From positions 124,001 through 188,000 of the forward strand of contig NZ_JACHWM010000012.1 in assembly GCF_014191355.1 (NCBI RefSeq): 64,000 nucleotides of DNA. Reading direction: 5' to 3'. The notes beneath the pieces were generated by a model that searched no databases, had not been told where the DNA came from, and was given only the letters and a program-made list of their open reading frames with translations. Position numbers and translations under genes: made by a program. Of this stretch, positions 18,053 through 26,758 are shown in pieces. The number at the start of each line of letters is the position of its first letter. The stretch's first letter is position 1. The stretch is from Methylobacterium sp. R2-1 (lineage in GTDB: Bacteria; Pseudomonadota; Alphaproteobacteria; Rhizobiales; Beijerinckiaceae).

Positions 18053-18901
18053 GTGAACTACCGCCACGCCTTCCACGCCGGCAACTTCGCCGACGTACTC
18101 AAGCACCTCGTGCTGACTCGCGTGCTAGCACACCTCGCTGCCAAGCCGAAGCCGTTCCGCGCCATCGACACCCATGCGGGCCTCGGCGTCTACGATCTCG
18201 AAGCGGATGAGGCCGGGCGCACGGGGGAATGGCATGACGGCTTCGGCCGGCTCGACACGCCGTTCGGGCCGGAGGTCGAAGCCCTGCTCGCGCCCTATCG
18301 GGCGGCGGTCGCGGCAGTGCGGGCACGCCACGGCGCGACCACCTATTCCGGCTCGCCCGCGATCATCCACGAGCATCTGCGAGCGGGCGATAAGGGGGTG
18401 TTCGTGGAACTGCATCCGGCCGACGCGCAGACACTGGCGCAGCGTTACGCCAGCGATTCCCGCACCAAGACCATGCATCTCGACGGCTGGACGGCGCTCA
18501 ACGCCCTGATCCCGCCGCCCGAGCGCCGTGGCCTCGTGCTGATCGACCCGCCCTACGAGGAGCGCGGCGAGATCGACCGTCTGGGGGCCCACCTGCTGAA
18601 GGCGGTGAAGAAGTGGCCGACGGGGATCTATCTCGGCTGGTACCCGATCAAGGACGTCTCCGCGGTGGACCGCATGGCGGCCGCGCTCGATGCGGGGCTG
18701 GAGCGGCCAGCGCTTCGCCTCGACCTGATGATCGAGCGGCCCGACGATCCCACGCGGCTCACCGGCACAGGCCTCGTCGTCGTCAACCCGCCCTGGACGC
18801 TGGCGGCCGAAGCGGAGGTGTTCCTGCCGGCCCTGGCAGAGAGGCTGGCCCGCAGCGGCTACGGTGCGTTCCGCTGCGAACGGCTCGGGCCGGAGGGGTG
18901 A
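18053..18901 (+). CDS. rlmJ: RlmJ, 23S rRNA (adenine2030-N6)-methyltransferase
   Basis: 282 residues, the family's size. The protein opens MNYRHAFHAGNFADVLKH, a near-invariant RlmJ N terminus, from a GTG start at 18053. The SAM pocket begins IDTHAG, and the catalytic motif DPPYEERGE follows. It methylates N6 of A2030 in 23S rRNA using S-adenosylmethionine. Convergent with the small DUF6894 gene downstream. Confidence 0.95.
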   Translation: MNYRHAFHAGNFADVLKHLVLTRVLAHLAAKPKPFRAIDTHAGLGVYDLEADEAGRTGEWHDGFGRLDTPFGPEVEALLAPYRAAVAAVRARHGATTYSGSPAIIHEHLRAGDKGVFVELHPADAQTLAQRYASDSRTKTMHLDGWTALNALIPPPERRGLVLIDPPYEERGEIDRLGAHLLKAVKKWPTGIYLGWYPIKDVSAVDRMAAALDAGLERPALRLDLMIERPDDPTRLTGTGLVVVNPPWTLAAEAEVFLPALAERLARSGYGAFRCERLGPEG

Positions 18902-18917
18902 AAGAGCGACGGCCCCT

Positions 18918-19187
18918 TCAATGCAGGGTCCCCTCCCCCGACTCGGGCGGATCGTCCAAGTCGGCGATCGCCTCGGCGAAGGGGAATTCCAGGACCACGT
19001 CGCCATCCTCGTCGGTGACGACGAGGATAGCCGCGACGAGACGCGGGTCGCTGCCCTCGTCCTCCAGGCTCGCCCGGATCGTTGCCCGCGCCACGCGCCA
19101 CGCCTGATCGGGATCGCGCAACTCCACGCCCTCCTCGTCGGTGAGCGTGTCGGCGGCGATGCGGGTGTGGAAGAAGTAGCGCGGCAC
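18918..19187 (-). CDS. DUF6894-type small protein
   Basis: 89 residues, acidic, starting MPRYFFHT, the recognisable opening of small proteins common in Methylobacterium and Bradyrhizobium. Function unknown. The tail is rich in Asp/Glu. It lies 14 bp downstream of the small exported protein gene on the same strand, so they may share a transcript. Confidence 0.75.
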   Translation of the reverse strand: MPRYFFHTRIAADTLTDEEGVELRDPDQAWRVARATIRASLEDEGSDPRLVAAILVVTDEDGDVVLEFPFAEAIADLDDPPESGEGTLH

Positions 19188-19201
19188 GGGGAACGCTTCG
19201 C

Positions 19202-19438
19202 TTACTTGGACTGGGATTGACCTTGCTGCGGGTCCTGTCCGCCGGACTTGTCCTTCTTGTTGGCCTCATGGTGGCCAATGGCGCAGCCGGCGGCGGCACC
19301 GGCCTTGCCGTGGCCCGCCATGCTACCGGCCGCACCGCCGACGACGGCGCCCTTGAGGCAGCCCTTGGCCTCGACCGGACCGGCGAGGGCCGCAACGCCG
19401 ACGGCGAGGACGGCAGCAGTCAGAATCGGATGCTTCAT
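19202..19438 (-). CDS. Small exported glycine-zipper protein
   Basis: 78 residues. Start ATG at 19438 gives a signal peptide (MKHPILTAAVLAVGVAALAG, cleavage near VEA/K). A Gly/Ala-rich segment GAVVGGAAGSMAGHGKAGAAAG of glycine-zipper character follows, then a polar Lys/Gln tail. Glycine-zipper proteins tend to insert in or associate with membranes; specific role unknown. Confidence 0.7.
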   Translation of the reverse strand: MKHPILTAAVLAVGVAALAGPVEAKGCLKGAVVGGAAGSMAGHGKAGAAAGCAIGHHEANKKDKSGGQDPQQGQSQSK

Positions 19439-19540
19439 CGCGTAAGCCTCTCGTTGAAGCATCGCTCGGAATCGATGTTCCGGGTCGATGCGATCGGGTG
19501 AGACGCCAACTGACCGGGACCGCATCCGTTCCGCGACCGA

Positions 19541-20983
19541 TCAGGCCGCCACCCGGCCCTCGAGCGGGAACACCTTGGCCGGGTTCATCAACCAGGCCGG
19601 ATCGAACACGTTGCGCACCCGCATCTGCTGTTCGAGATCCTCCTGCGCGTACTGGAAGCGCATCAACTCGCGCTTCTCGATGCCGACGCCGTGCTCGCCG
19701 GTGAGGCAGCCGCCGACCTCGACGCAGAGCTTGAGGATCGCGTCCCCCGCGGCCTCCGCCTTCTGCAGTTCGCCCGGCTTGTTGATGTCGAACAGGATCA
19801 GCGGGTGCAGGTTGCCGTCGCCGGCATGGAACACGTTGGCGACGCGAAGGCCCTGCTCCGCGCAGATCGCCTCGATGCGCTCCAGCACGTGGCCGAGCTG
19901 ACCAGTCGGGATCGTGCCGTCCATGCAGATGTAGTCGGAGATGCGCCCCGTAGCACCGAAGGCGGATTTGCGGCCCTTCCAGATCGCGGCGGATTCAGCT
20001 TCCGATTTCGAGACGCGGATGCTGGTCGGGTTGAACCCTGCGGCAATCGCCTCGATGCGCGCCAGCATATCCTCACATTCTTCGTCCGAGCCCTCGACCT
20101 CGATGATGAGCATCGCCGCGGCGTCGCGCGGATAGCCGGCCTTGGCGAAGTCGTCGGTGATGAGGATCGCCTCGCGGTCCATGTATTCGATGGCGACTGG
20201 AATGATGCCGGCGCCGATGATCGCCGCGGTGCAGGCGCCGGCATCCTCGACCGAAGAGAACCCGACCAGTGCCGGACGCGCGCCCTCGGCCGCGCGCAGG
20301 ATGCGCACGGTCGCCTCAGTGACGATGCCGAGCTGGCCCTCCGAGCCGCAGATCAGACCGAGCAGGTCGTATCCGGCGGCATCGAGGTGCTCGCCGCCGA
20401 GCTCGACCACGGTGCCGTCGTTGGTCACGAGCGTGACGCCCATGAGGTTGTTGGTGGTCACGCCGTATTTCAGGCAATGCGCGCCGCCGGAATTCATGGC
20501 GATGTTGCCGGCGATGGTGCAGGCGAGTTGGCTCGACGGATCGGGCGCGTAGAAGAAGCCCTCATGCGCCACCGCCCCGGAGATCGCGAGATTGGTGATG
20601 CCGGCCTCGACCCGCGCGATGCGGTTGGCGAAATCGAGATCGAGGATGCGCGTCATCTTGCCCACCCCGAGGATGATCGCGTCCTCCTGGGCGATGGCCC
20701 CGCCGGCCAGCGATGTGCCGGCGCCACGCGGCACCACCCGCACGCCGTTGGCATGGCAGAAGGCCATCACCGCCGAGACTTCCCGCGTCGTGGAGGGCAG
20801 CACGACGGCCAGCGGCATCTTGCGATAGGCGGTGAGCCCGTCCGTCTCGAAGGCGCGGCGCTCGTCCTCCGTCGTCACAAGAGCCTCCGGTGCCACCAGC
20901 GCGGAAAGCCCCTCGATGATCGCCTCACGGCGGGCGACGACATCCGCATCCGGTGCGGGGAAGGCGATCGACATGGCCGGCAT
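19541..20983 (-). CDS. glcD: FAD-binding 2-hydroxyacid oxidase, GlcD-type
   Basis: 480 residues. FAD-binding PCMH domain: PRGAGTSLAGGA and DPSSQLACTIAGNIAMNSGG, with CGSEGQLGIVTE. C-terminal domain: HAGDGNLHPLI and GEHGVGIEKRE, the metal/substrate loops of the glycolate/D-lactate oxidase family. GlcD is the FAD subunit of glycolate oxidase, but glcE and glcF are not adjacent, so this may be a stand-alone D-lactate or 2-hydroxyglutarate type dehydrogenase. The divergent neighbour is an exported cytochrome c, a possible but unproven electron partner. Confidence 0.85.
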   Translation of the reverse strand: MPAMSIAFPAPDADVVARREAIIEGLSALVAPEALVTTEDERRAFETDGLTAYRKMPLAVVLPSTTREVSAVMAFCHANGVRVVPRGAGTSLAGGAIAQEDAIILGVGKMTRILDLDFANRIARVEAGITNLAISGAVAHEGFFYAPDPSSQLACTIAGNIAMNSGGAHCLKYGVTTNNLMGVTLVTNDGTVVELGGEHLDAAGYDLLGLICGSEGQLGIVTEATVRILRAAEGARPALVGFSSVEDAGACTAAIIGAGIIPVAIEYMDREAILITDDFAKAGYPRDAAAMLIIEVEGSDEECEDMLARIEAIAAGFNPTSIRVSKSEAESAAIWKGRKSAFGATGRISDYICMDGTIPTGQLGHVLERIEAICAEQGLRVANVFHAGDGNLHPLILFDINKPGELQKAEAAGDAILKLCVEVGGCLTGEHGVGIEKRELMRFQYAQEDLEQQMRVRNVFDPAWLMNPAKVFPLEGRVAA

Positions 20984-21340
20984 CTCCTCCAGAAATCGGT
21001 TCGACGTCTTCGCTCGGACGCGCTCTCACGGACCGAGACCAATCCCGTGGTGAGCGCTTCTGTCGTCCGGCCATCCACAGGCACGGCTCGCGGCCTTCAG
21101 CCCCGCTTCAGCCGCCACAGCCCAAACCCGTTCGGACGACGCCGGAAGCACATTCTAGCCGAAACACGTTCGAGACGCACAGTGGTTCCCGCCGACCCAT
21201 GCAGCCACCGAAAGCAGCGTGAGCGTGTTCGTGAAGCGACCTCGGCTGGACGCCTGCCCGGCTTAGTCTATATCTGTTCTAAGGCTAAAAGCTCTGCCAT
21301 AAGCAAGCCGGCTTCGGCCGTTCCAAGGAGGAAAAAAACG
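20984..21340. promoter_or_regulatory. Divergent intergenic region, glcD-type oxidase / cytochrome c
   Basis: 357 bp. The best promoter-like site points toward the cytochrome gene: CTGGAC (21246-21251), 17 bp, TATATC (21269-21274). The rest shows no gene or clear operator. Confidence 0.45.
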
Positions 21341-21703
21341 ATGCGTCATCTCATCCTCGGCGCCGCCTTCGCGCTGCTGCTTCCTGTCGCCGCCCATGCC
21401 GAGGGCGATGCTGCCGCCGGCGAGAAGGCGTTCGCTCCCTGCAAGGCCTGCCACAACTTCGAGAAGAACGGCGTCGGCCCGACCCTGAAGGGCGTCGTCG
21501 GTGCGAAGGCCGGTGAGGGCGCGGATGGCTATGCCTTCTCCGATGCGCTGAAGAAGTCCGGCATCACCTGGGACGAGGCCAACCTCAAGGAGTGGCTCAC
21601 CGACCCGAAGAAGAAGGTGCCCGGCACCAAGATGGTCTTCCCCGGCATCAAGGACCCGAAGAAGGTCGACGACATCATCGCCTACCTCAAGACCAAGTCC
21701 TAA
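21341..21703 (+). CDS. Exported class I cytochrome c (c2-type)
   Basis: 120 residues. Strong ribosome site AAGGAGG 9 nt before ATG. Sec signal to ~residue 20 (VAAHA/E), then a single heme site CKACH and the distal Met ligand in GTKMVFPG. Size and fold fit small soluble periplasmic electron carriers such as c2/c550. In a methylotroph it could link dehydrogenases to the terminal oxidase, but that is inference. A canonical rho-independent terminator follows the stop. Confidence 0.93.
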   Translation: MRHLILGAAFALLLPVAAHAEGDAAAGEKAFAPCKACHNFEKNGVGPTLKGVVGAKAGEGADGYAFSDALKKSGITWDEANLKEWLTDPKKKVPGTKMVFPGIKDPKKVDDIIAYLKTKS

Positions 21704-21742
21704 GTCCGGATCGGCGTCTTCAAGTCGCCGTCTGAGAAACGG

Positions 21743-21768
21743 AAAGCCGCCCTTCGGGGCGGCTTTTT
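21743..21768 (+). terminator. Rho-independent terminator after cytochrome c
   Basis: GCCGCCC (21746-21752), TTCG tetraloop, GGGCGGC, then TTTTT; flanking AAA/TTT extends the stem. A classic intrinsic terminator. Confidence 0.92.
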
Positions 21769-21797
21769 CGTTCCGGCCGATGATCGGGATAAGCCCG

Positions 21798-22283
21798 TCA
21801 GCCGGGCGCGTTCGCCGCGGCCAGTTCGGTGCTTCCGGCGCGGGCATGAAGCTCGTCACGCATCAGAGCGAGGCTGTCGAGCAGCGCCCGCCGCGCGTCG
21901 AGGGTCATCCCGGTCATGCCGCCCACCGTGTGGGGCAGGCAGTCCATCTTGCCCTTGAGGCCGCGCCCCTTGTCGGTGAGGAAGATGCTGACTTGGCGCT
22001 CGTCCGGCCGGTCGCGGGCGCGGCGGACATGCCCCGAAGCCTCCAGGCGCTTGAGGAGGGGCGTCAGGGTGCCGGAATCGAGGAAGAGGCGGCTGCCGAT
22101 CTCCTTGACCGATAGGCCTTCCTCCTCCCACAGCACCAGAAGCACGAGATATTGTGGGTAGGTCAGTTCGTGGTGGGCCAGCAGGCTGCGGTAGGCGCGA
22201 CCGAAGGCGTGCGCCGCCGCGTAGACGGCGAAGCAGAGTTGGTTGTCCAAGAATTGCGGGTCATCGCGGCCCGTTTGACTCAT
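21798..22283 (-). CDS. ohrR: OhrR-like MarR family regulator
   Basis: 161 residues. The sequence follows OhrR closely: NQLCFAVYAAA with the peroxide-sensing Cys (~residue 15), LTYPQYLVLLVLWE, and the winged helix region LDSGTLTPLLKRLE followed by DERQVSIFLT. Such repressors release DNA when the Cys is oxidised by organic hydroperoxides. The start at 22283 has GAGGATG upstream; the in-frame ATG at 22292 overlaps that site. The usual partner ohr (thiol peroxidase) is not next to it, so the target is elsewhere or different. Confidence 0.85.
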   Translation of the reverse strand: MSQTGRDDPQFLDNQLCFAVYAAAHAFGRAYRSLLAHHELTYPQYLVLLVLWEEEGLSVKEIGSRLFLDSGTLTPLLKRLEASGHVRRARDRPDERQVSIFLTDKGRGLKGKMDCLPHTVGGMTGMTLDARRALLDSLALMRDELHARAGSTELAAANAPG

Positions 22284-22798
22284 GACACTCATCCTCGGTG
22301 CGCGCACGGCGCACTGGCGTTTCGAACCCGCGGACGGGTCTGACACCGGCAGATATGGGGGCGGCGAGCCGCCTTCGCGAATCGTTGGACCGCCACGCGA
22401 TCCACCGACACCTTCGGAAAAGACCCCTGCACGGAAGGCAGCAGCCTCTCTCGGCTCTGTAATCTTCCGCGACAGACATCCCGACCGACGGCAGCCGCGC
22501 GGCGGAATCCGTGCGACGGTCCTAAGGTCCAGACCGTAAAGAAAAATCGTCGTGGGTACAATCGAACCACGCGCATGGCTTCTGCCGTCATCCGCATGAA
22601 AGTCGCGCTGCCGAGCTGAACCGGCAGGAAACATCCGTTCGTGCCTCGAAAATGCGGAGATCGGGGTGCGTCTCGCGAGCGCCGCTTCGCAACCGGTTCA
22701 AGAACGAAGCCACGCGGTGCTCCGTGCCAGTGTCCTGTAGGGGCCGCCTACGGCTCAGAGAGCGCACGCGGGCGGTCACGCCGCGCGGAGCAGCTCAA
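22284..22798. other. Gene-free stretch upstream of ohrR
   Basis: About 515 bp on either side of which genes run leftward. It must contain the ohrR promoter; I see no convincing coding frame and no clear operator by eye. It runs directly into the repeat element at 22799-22902. Confidence 0.4.
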
Positions 22799-22902
22799 GT
22801 GCGTGGTCCTGGGTGTCGGATCCAGGACGACGCACTCACCGCTTGTTTTGGCATCGTCTTTTTCCGAAAGCCGGTGGCCACCTTTTCGGGACGATGCTCT
22901 AG
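22799..22902. repeat. Two-hairpin repeat, family 1
   Basis: Hairpin 1: GTGCGTGGTCCTGG (22799-22812) with CCAGGACGACGCAC (22822-22835), one mismatch. Hairpin 2: GCATCGTC (22851-22858) with GACGATGC (22890-22897), inside which CCGAAA pairs with TTTCGG. It ends CTCTAG, and this CTAG provides the TAG stop of the DUF1254 gene on the minus strand. Same architecture as 63320-63424. Confidence 0.8.
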
Positions 22903-23507
22903 CTCTTGCCGTTCCCCGCATCGTCCCCGGTCGGCTCGGCTGGGCTGTCGATGGTGCACGAGACCGCCTGCACCGCCGCATCGGCCACGGCGCGCTCGCT
23001 CGGAAGGGCCGCGATGACCCGAACCACCGCGAATCCGCGCCGGGCGGGCGCGATGATGCGCACGTCGCGCGTCACCTCGCCGGCCACGTCGTTGGCCAAC
23101 GCCTCGTCGTACTGGGCGCGGGTCATCACCACGAGGTCGAGGCCGCCGCGCACCGCCGCCTGATCGGTAACCGCGTAGAAGGCACCCCGGCGGCTGTGCA
23201 TCGAGACCGAGAGCATCTGCGAGCCGGCCTGGGCTGAGACCCGCATCGGCCCGTCGTCGAGATCGTAGGAACATACGCCGACCGAGACCGCCGGGTCGGG
23301 ATTGGGCAGCCACTCCCCGCCCGAAGCGGACGGACCGCCCGCCAGGCCGTGAATGCGCAAGGGGTGGTCGAGGGATTCGCTCGCCCGGGCGCGGGTGAAG
23401 GCGTCACCCTCCGAAAAGCGCGGAATCGCCAGCACAGTTGCGATGTGGACGATGCCGGCGATGACGAGACCGCAGGCGGTGGCGAGGAGGAAGGCGCTCC
23501 GGCTCAT
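22899..23507 (-). CDS. DUF1254-type membrane-anchored protein
   Basis: 202 residues with one N-terminal membrane helix (~5-28) and an extracytoplasmic domain. The segment CSYDLDDGPMRVSAQAGSQ followed by SRRGAFYAV matches the DUF1254 half of the DUF1254-DUF1214 protein family. Here the two halves are separate genes in reverse order: this one starts inside the end of the DUF1214 gene (ATGA overlap at 23504-23507). Function is not established. The last codons run straight into a repeat element. Confidence 0.75.
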   Translation of the reverse strand: MSRSAFLLATACGLVIAGIVHIATVLAIPRFSEGDAFTRARASESLDHPLRIHGLAGGPSASGGEWLPNPDPAVSVGVCSYDLDDGPMRVSAQAGSQMLSVSMHSRRGAFYAVTDQAAVRGGLDLVVMTRAQYDEALANDVAGEVTRDVRIIAPARRGFAVVRVIAALPSERAVADAAVQAVSCTIDSPAEPTGDDAGNGKS

Positions 23508-24211
23508 GAACCGCACCCCGTCCGTTCGATCGCCGGCAGGCTGTCGCGGTCGAGCGAGCCGACGCTCGCGGCGACCGGTGTGTCGTAGAGGCGAAGCGCC
23601 AAGCGCACCGGGCCGCTGGGCCGCGGCATCGGCAGCCAGTTGCCCGCCTGAACCTCGGGACTGAGCAGAATCGCGAAGCGGCCGTCGGTCTCGCGCAGGA
23701 TCTCGGTAGAGGTGAAGCTCGTTCGCACGGGCTCCTGCCCGGCTGCAGACGCGCCGCGACCAGTCACAGTGATCGTCCAGGCGCGTGCCGGGGGCGTGAC
23801 TCCCGCGAGGCGGTACGTACAGGCGGCGTCGAGGATGCGCCCGTCGTCGTCGCTGGCCGCCGTCAGCAGCATGCCCTCGCCGACCGCGAGAGGAATGTCG
23901 CCGCGGCGAGCATTGACGGCGCGGGCATAGGGGTCGGAGTCGAGCGAGCCCGCCCGCGGCCACGCCGTCCAACTCCCGATCGCGGTTCCGCCGAAGGGAT
24001 AGCCGCCGCTGGTGGCATAGTCGGCACTGGCGAGGCCCAGAAGGCCGCCGAGGGTCAGCGCGTAGACGAACAGCCCGACCCGAGAACTGCGTAAGGCTGC
24101 GTTCCGCGCGAGGCGGCGCAGGCGTGAGGATTGATCCTCACGCAGATCCCGACGCGCATCCTCACGCCCAGGGGCTCCGGTCGCCGGGCCGATTCCACTC
24201 GACAGAGCCAT
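23504..24211 (-). CDS. DUF1214-type membrane-anchored protein
   Basis: 235 residues. A basic N-terminal tail, one membrane helix (~45-65), then an exported domain with AWTITVTG, SPEVQAGNWLPMP and LALRLYD, the DUF1214 hallmark. Nine bp separate it from the penicillin-binding protein gene upstream, and its end overlaps the DUF1254 gene by 4 bp, so the three form one operon. The link to cell-wall synthesis is by position only. Confidence 0.78.
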   Translation of the reverse strand: MALSSGIGPATGAPGREDARRDLREDQSSRLRRLARNAALRSSRVGLFVYALTLGGLLGLASADYATSGGYPFGGTAIGSWTAWPRAGSLDSDPYARAVNARRGDIPLAVGEGMLLTAASDDDGRILDAACTYRLAGVTPPARAWTITVTGRGASAAGQEPVRTSFTSTEILRETDGRFAILLSPEVQAGNWLPMPRPSGPVRLALRLYDTPVAASVGSLDRDSLPAIERTGCGS

Positions 24212-24220
24212 GAAGCGGCC

Positions 24221-26488
24221 TCAGGGCGTCCCGAAGCCGCCGGAGGCGCGCGCGCCCTCGGCGACGTCGACCGGTGCGAGGCCGGGTGGCCGCATCCGGT
24301 CGGGGGCAACGGCGCCGGAGCGCGCCGGATCGGGCTTAGAGGCGGAGCGACTGGTCTCGACGTTGCGGAACAGGCCGTTCAGGCTCGACAGCACTTCGAA
24401 GGAGCGGCGCGAGAGCCGGCCGCTCGAACTGGCGGCCGCCGCCGCACCGTCGGCCTGGGCCTGGGCGGCCTGCGGCGCGCCCTTGCGGTCGTTCAGGCCG
24501 GGCATCGGCTTCAGCTCGATGCCCTGGTGGGCGGGTGCCATGATCTCGTGCCACGTCATCGCGGGGAGCGAACCGCCGGTCATCTTGTTGGTCGGGCTGT
24601 GGTCGTCGTTGCCGTACCAGACGGCGCCGACATAGTTGCCGGTGTAGCCCACGAACCACGCATCGCGGTAGCCATTGGTGGTGCCGGTCTTGCCCGCGAC
24701 CTTCACGCCCTCGATCTGGGCCTTTCGCGCGGTGCCCTCCTCGACCACCTTGTTGAGCATGTAGTTCATATCCGCCGTCACCTGGGACGAGAGCACCTGC
24801 ACCGGCTTCTCGTCGGCGTGGCGGTAGATCACCTCGCCGCTGGAATTTCGCACCTCGGTGGCGACGTAGGGCTTGGCGACCTTTCCGCCATTGGCGAAGA
24901 CCGCGAAGCCCGCCGCCTGATCCATCACCGTCACCTCGGTGGCGCCGATCGGCAGGGAGGGCGTGTCGGTCAGCGGGGTCGTGACGCCCATCGCCTTGGC
25001 GAGCTGGATGATCTTGGCCCGCCCGGCCTTGGCCGCGTTCCACTCGTGGGTGATGCCCATCCCCTTGCCGATAGCGGTGGTGACCTTGATCGGGATGGTG
25101 TTGACCGACTTCGCCACCGCGAGCCACATCGGCTGGCGGCCGGAATAGGAGCGGCCGTAATTCTGCGGGCACCAGTTGCCGACGCAGACCGGCGAATCCA
25201 CCACCGGCGTGTCGGGCTTGAACAGGCCGGACGCCAGGGCCGCGGCGTAGACGTAGGGCTTGAACGAGGAGCCCGGCTGGCGCAGCGCATCGGTGGCGCG
25301 GTTGAACTGGCTCTCGCCGTAATCGGCGCCGCCAACCATGGCACGCAGGGCGCCATCCGGATCGAGGATCACCACGCCCGCCTCGTCCACGTCGTACTGG
25401 TCGCCCAGCCGCCGCAGCATGTTCTCGACCGCTTGGTCGGCGGAGCGCTGGATCGAGAGGTCGAGCGGCGTCTTCACCGTGAGCACGCGGTCGTTGCGGA
25501 GCTTGCCCGCATCGGCCATCCGCTTCACCTCGTTGAAGGCCCAATCGAGGTAGTAGTCGGCGGTGATGTCCTTCGTGCGGGTCACCGGCGTCGCGGGGTT
25601 GCGCAACGCCGTCTGGATCTGGCCTTCCGTGACGAAGCCGGCCTCGACCATGTTGTGCAGCACGTCCACCGCCCGGCCGCGGGCCGCGGGCAGGTTGACG
25701 TTGGGCGAGTATTTGGTCGGCGCCTTGAACAGGCCGGCGAGCATCGCGGCTTCCGCCAGCGTGATGTCCTGCAGGCGCTTGCCGAAATAATAGTCCGCCG
25801 CCGCCACCGCGCCGAAGGTGCCGCCGCCCATATAGGCGCGGTCGAGATAGAGCTTGAGAATCTGGTTCTTGGTCAGGTGCGTTTCGAGCCAGAAGGACAG
25901 GAACGCCTCGTTGATCTTGCGCTCCAGCGAGCGCTCGTTCGACAGGAACAGGTTCTTGGCGAGCTGCTGCGTCAGGGTCGAGCCGCCCTGCATGCCACCC
26001 TTGCCGGACGAGTTCGAGACGAGAGCGCGCGCCGTGCCGATCGGATCGATGCCCCAATGCTCGTAGAAGCGCCGGTCCTCGGTCGAGAGCAGCGCCTTGA
26101 TCATCAGTTCGGGGAAGTCGTCGAACTTCAGCGAGTCGTCGTGCTTGATGCCGCGGCGCCCGACCTCGGTGCCGTAGCGGTCGAGGAAGGTGACGGCGAG
26201 ATCCTGAGCCTTCAGCCAGTTGTCGCTGGTGAGATTGAAGGCGGGCTGCGCCAGGAACAGCAGCAGCAGGGCGCCGGCCGTACCGATGGTGACACCCTCG
26301 CTGGTCAGGTCGAGGGCATAGCGCTTCCAGCCACGGACGGAGAAGACCTGCATCCGCGCCTGGAAGCGCTCGTAGGCCTCGGTCGTGGAATGGCCGCCCT
26401 CGTAGAGGCTCGCGTTCACCCAGGCATCGAAGGCCAGGGCCGCGCGGCTGATCCGCGTCGTCAGCGTCTTGAGGCTGGGCAGGCGCAA
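24221..26488 (-). CDS. Class A penicillin-binding protein (PBP1A family)
   Basis: 755 residues. A cytoplasmic N-terminal tail of ~65 residues, a membrane helix (~67-85), a GT51 transglycosylase domain (STEDRRFYEHWGIDP with catalytic Glu; GGSTLTQQLAKNLF), then a transpeptidase domain with SxxK in GSSFK, SVN, and KTGTT. It polymerises and cross-links peptidoglycan in the periplasm. The C-terminal ~90 residues are Ala/Ser-rich and likely disordered. First gene of an operon with the DUF1214/DUF1254 pair; divergent from the YcgN-type gene. Confidence 0.94.
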   Translation of the reverse strand: MRLPSLKTLTTRISRAALAFDAWVNASLYEGGHSTTEAYERFQARMQVFSVRGWKRYALDLTSEGVTIGTAGALLLLFLAQPAFNLTSDNWLKAQDLAVTFLDRYGTEVGRRGIKHDDSLKFDDFPELMIKALLSTEDRRFYEHWGIDPIGTARALVSNSSGKGGMQGGSTLTQQLAKNLFLSNERSLERKINEAFLSFWLETHLTKNQILKLYLDRAYMGGGTFGAVAAADYYFGKRLQDITLAEAAMLAGLFKAPTKYSPNVNLPAARGRAVDVLHNMVEAGFVTEGQIQTALRNPATPVTRTKDITADYYLDWAFNEVKRMADAGKLRNDRVLTVKTPLDLSIQRSADQAVENMLRRLGDQYDVDEAGVVILDPDGALRAMVGGADYGESQFNRATDALRQPGSSFKPYVYAAALASGLFKPDTPVVDSPVCVGNWCPQNYGRSYSGRQPMWLAVAKSVNTIPIKVTTAIGKGMGITHEWNAAKAGRAKIIQLAKAMGVTTPLTDTPSLPIGATEVTVMDQAAGFAVFANGGKVAKPYVATEVRNSSGEVIYRHADEKPVQVLSSQVTADMNYMLNKVVEEGTARKAQIEGVKVAGKTGTTNGYRDAWFVGYTGNYVGAVWYGNDDHSPTNKMTGGSLPAMTWHEIMAPAHQGIELKPMPGLNDRKGAPQAAQAQADGAAAAASSSGRLSRRSFEVLSSLNGLFRNVETSRSASKPDPARSGAVAPDRMRPPGLAPVDVAEGARASGGFGTP

Positions 26489-26758
26489 GGCGGATTCCGG
26501 TTTCTCTCGACGTTGGCCGGGTCGGCTTAGAGCGATGCTCCGGACAACGATACCCCGATACGTTCTGTATCAGGACACACGCCCACCCGCGAGCTTTCGC
26601 TTCCGTTAAGGAACGCGAAGAGCGGGCCGGCGCCCCTTCGGCGCTCCGTCAACCGTACATTAACGTTAAGACAATCCTGACAGCCGAATCCGGCCGTCGG
26701 ATGGCGGATCCCCCGGCCATGCTTGCTCCCGGCGGCGCCATGCGGCAGGAGGAGCGCC

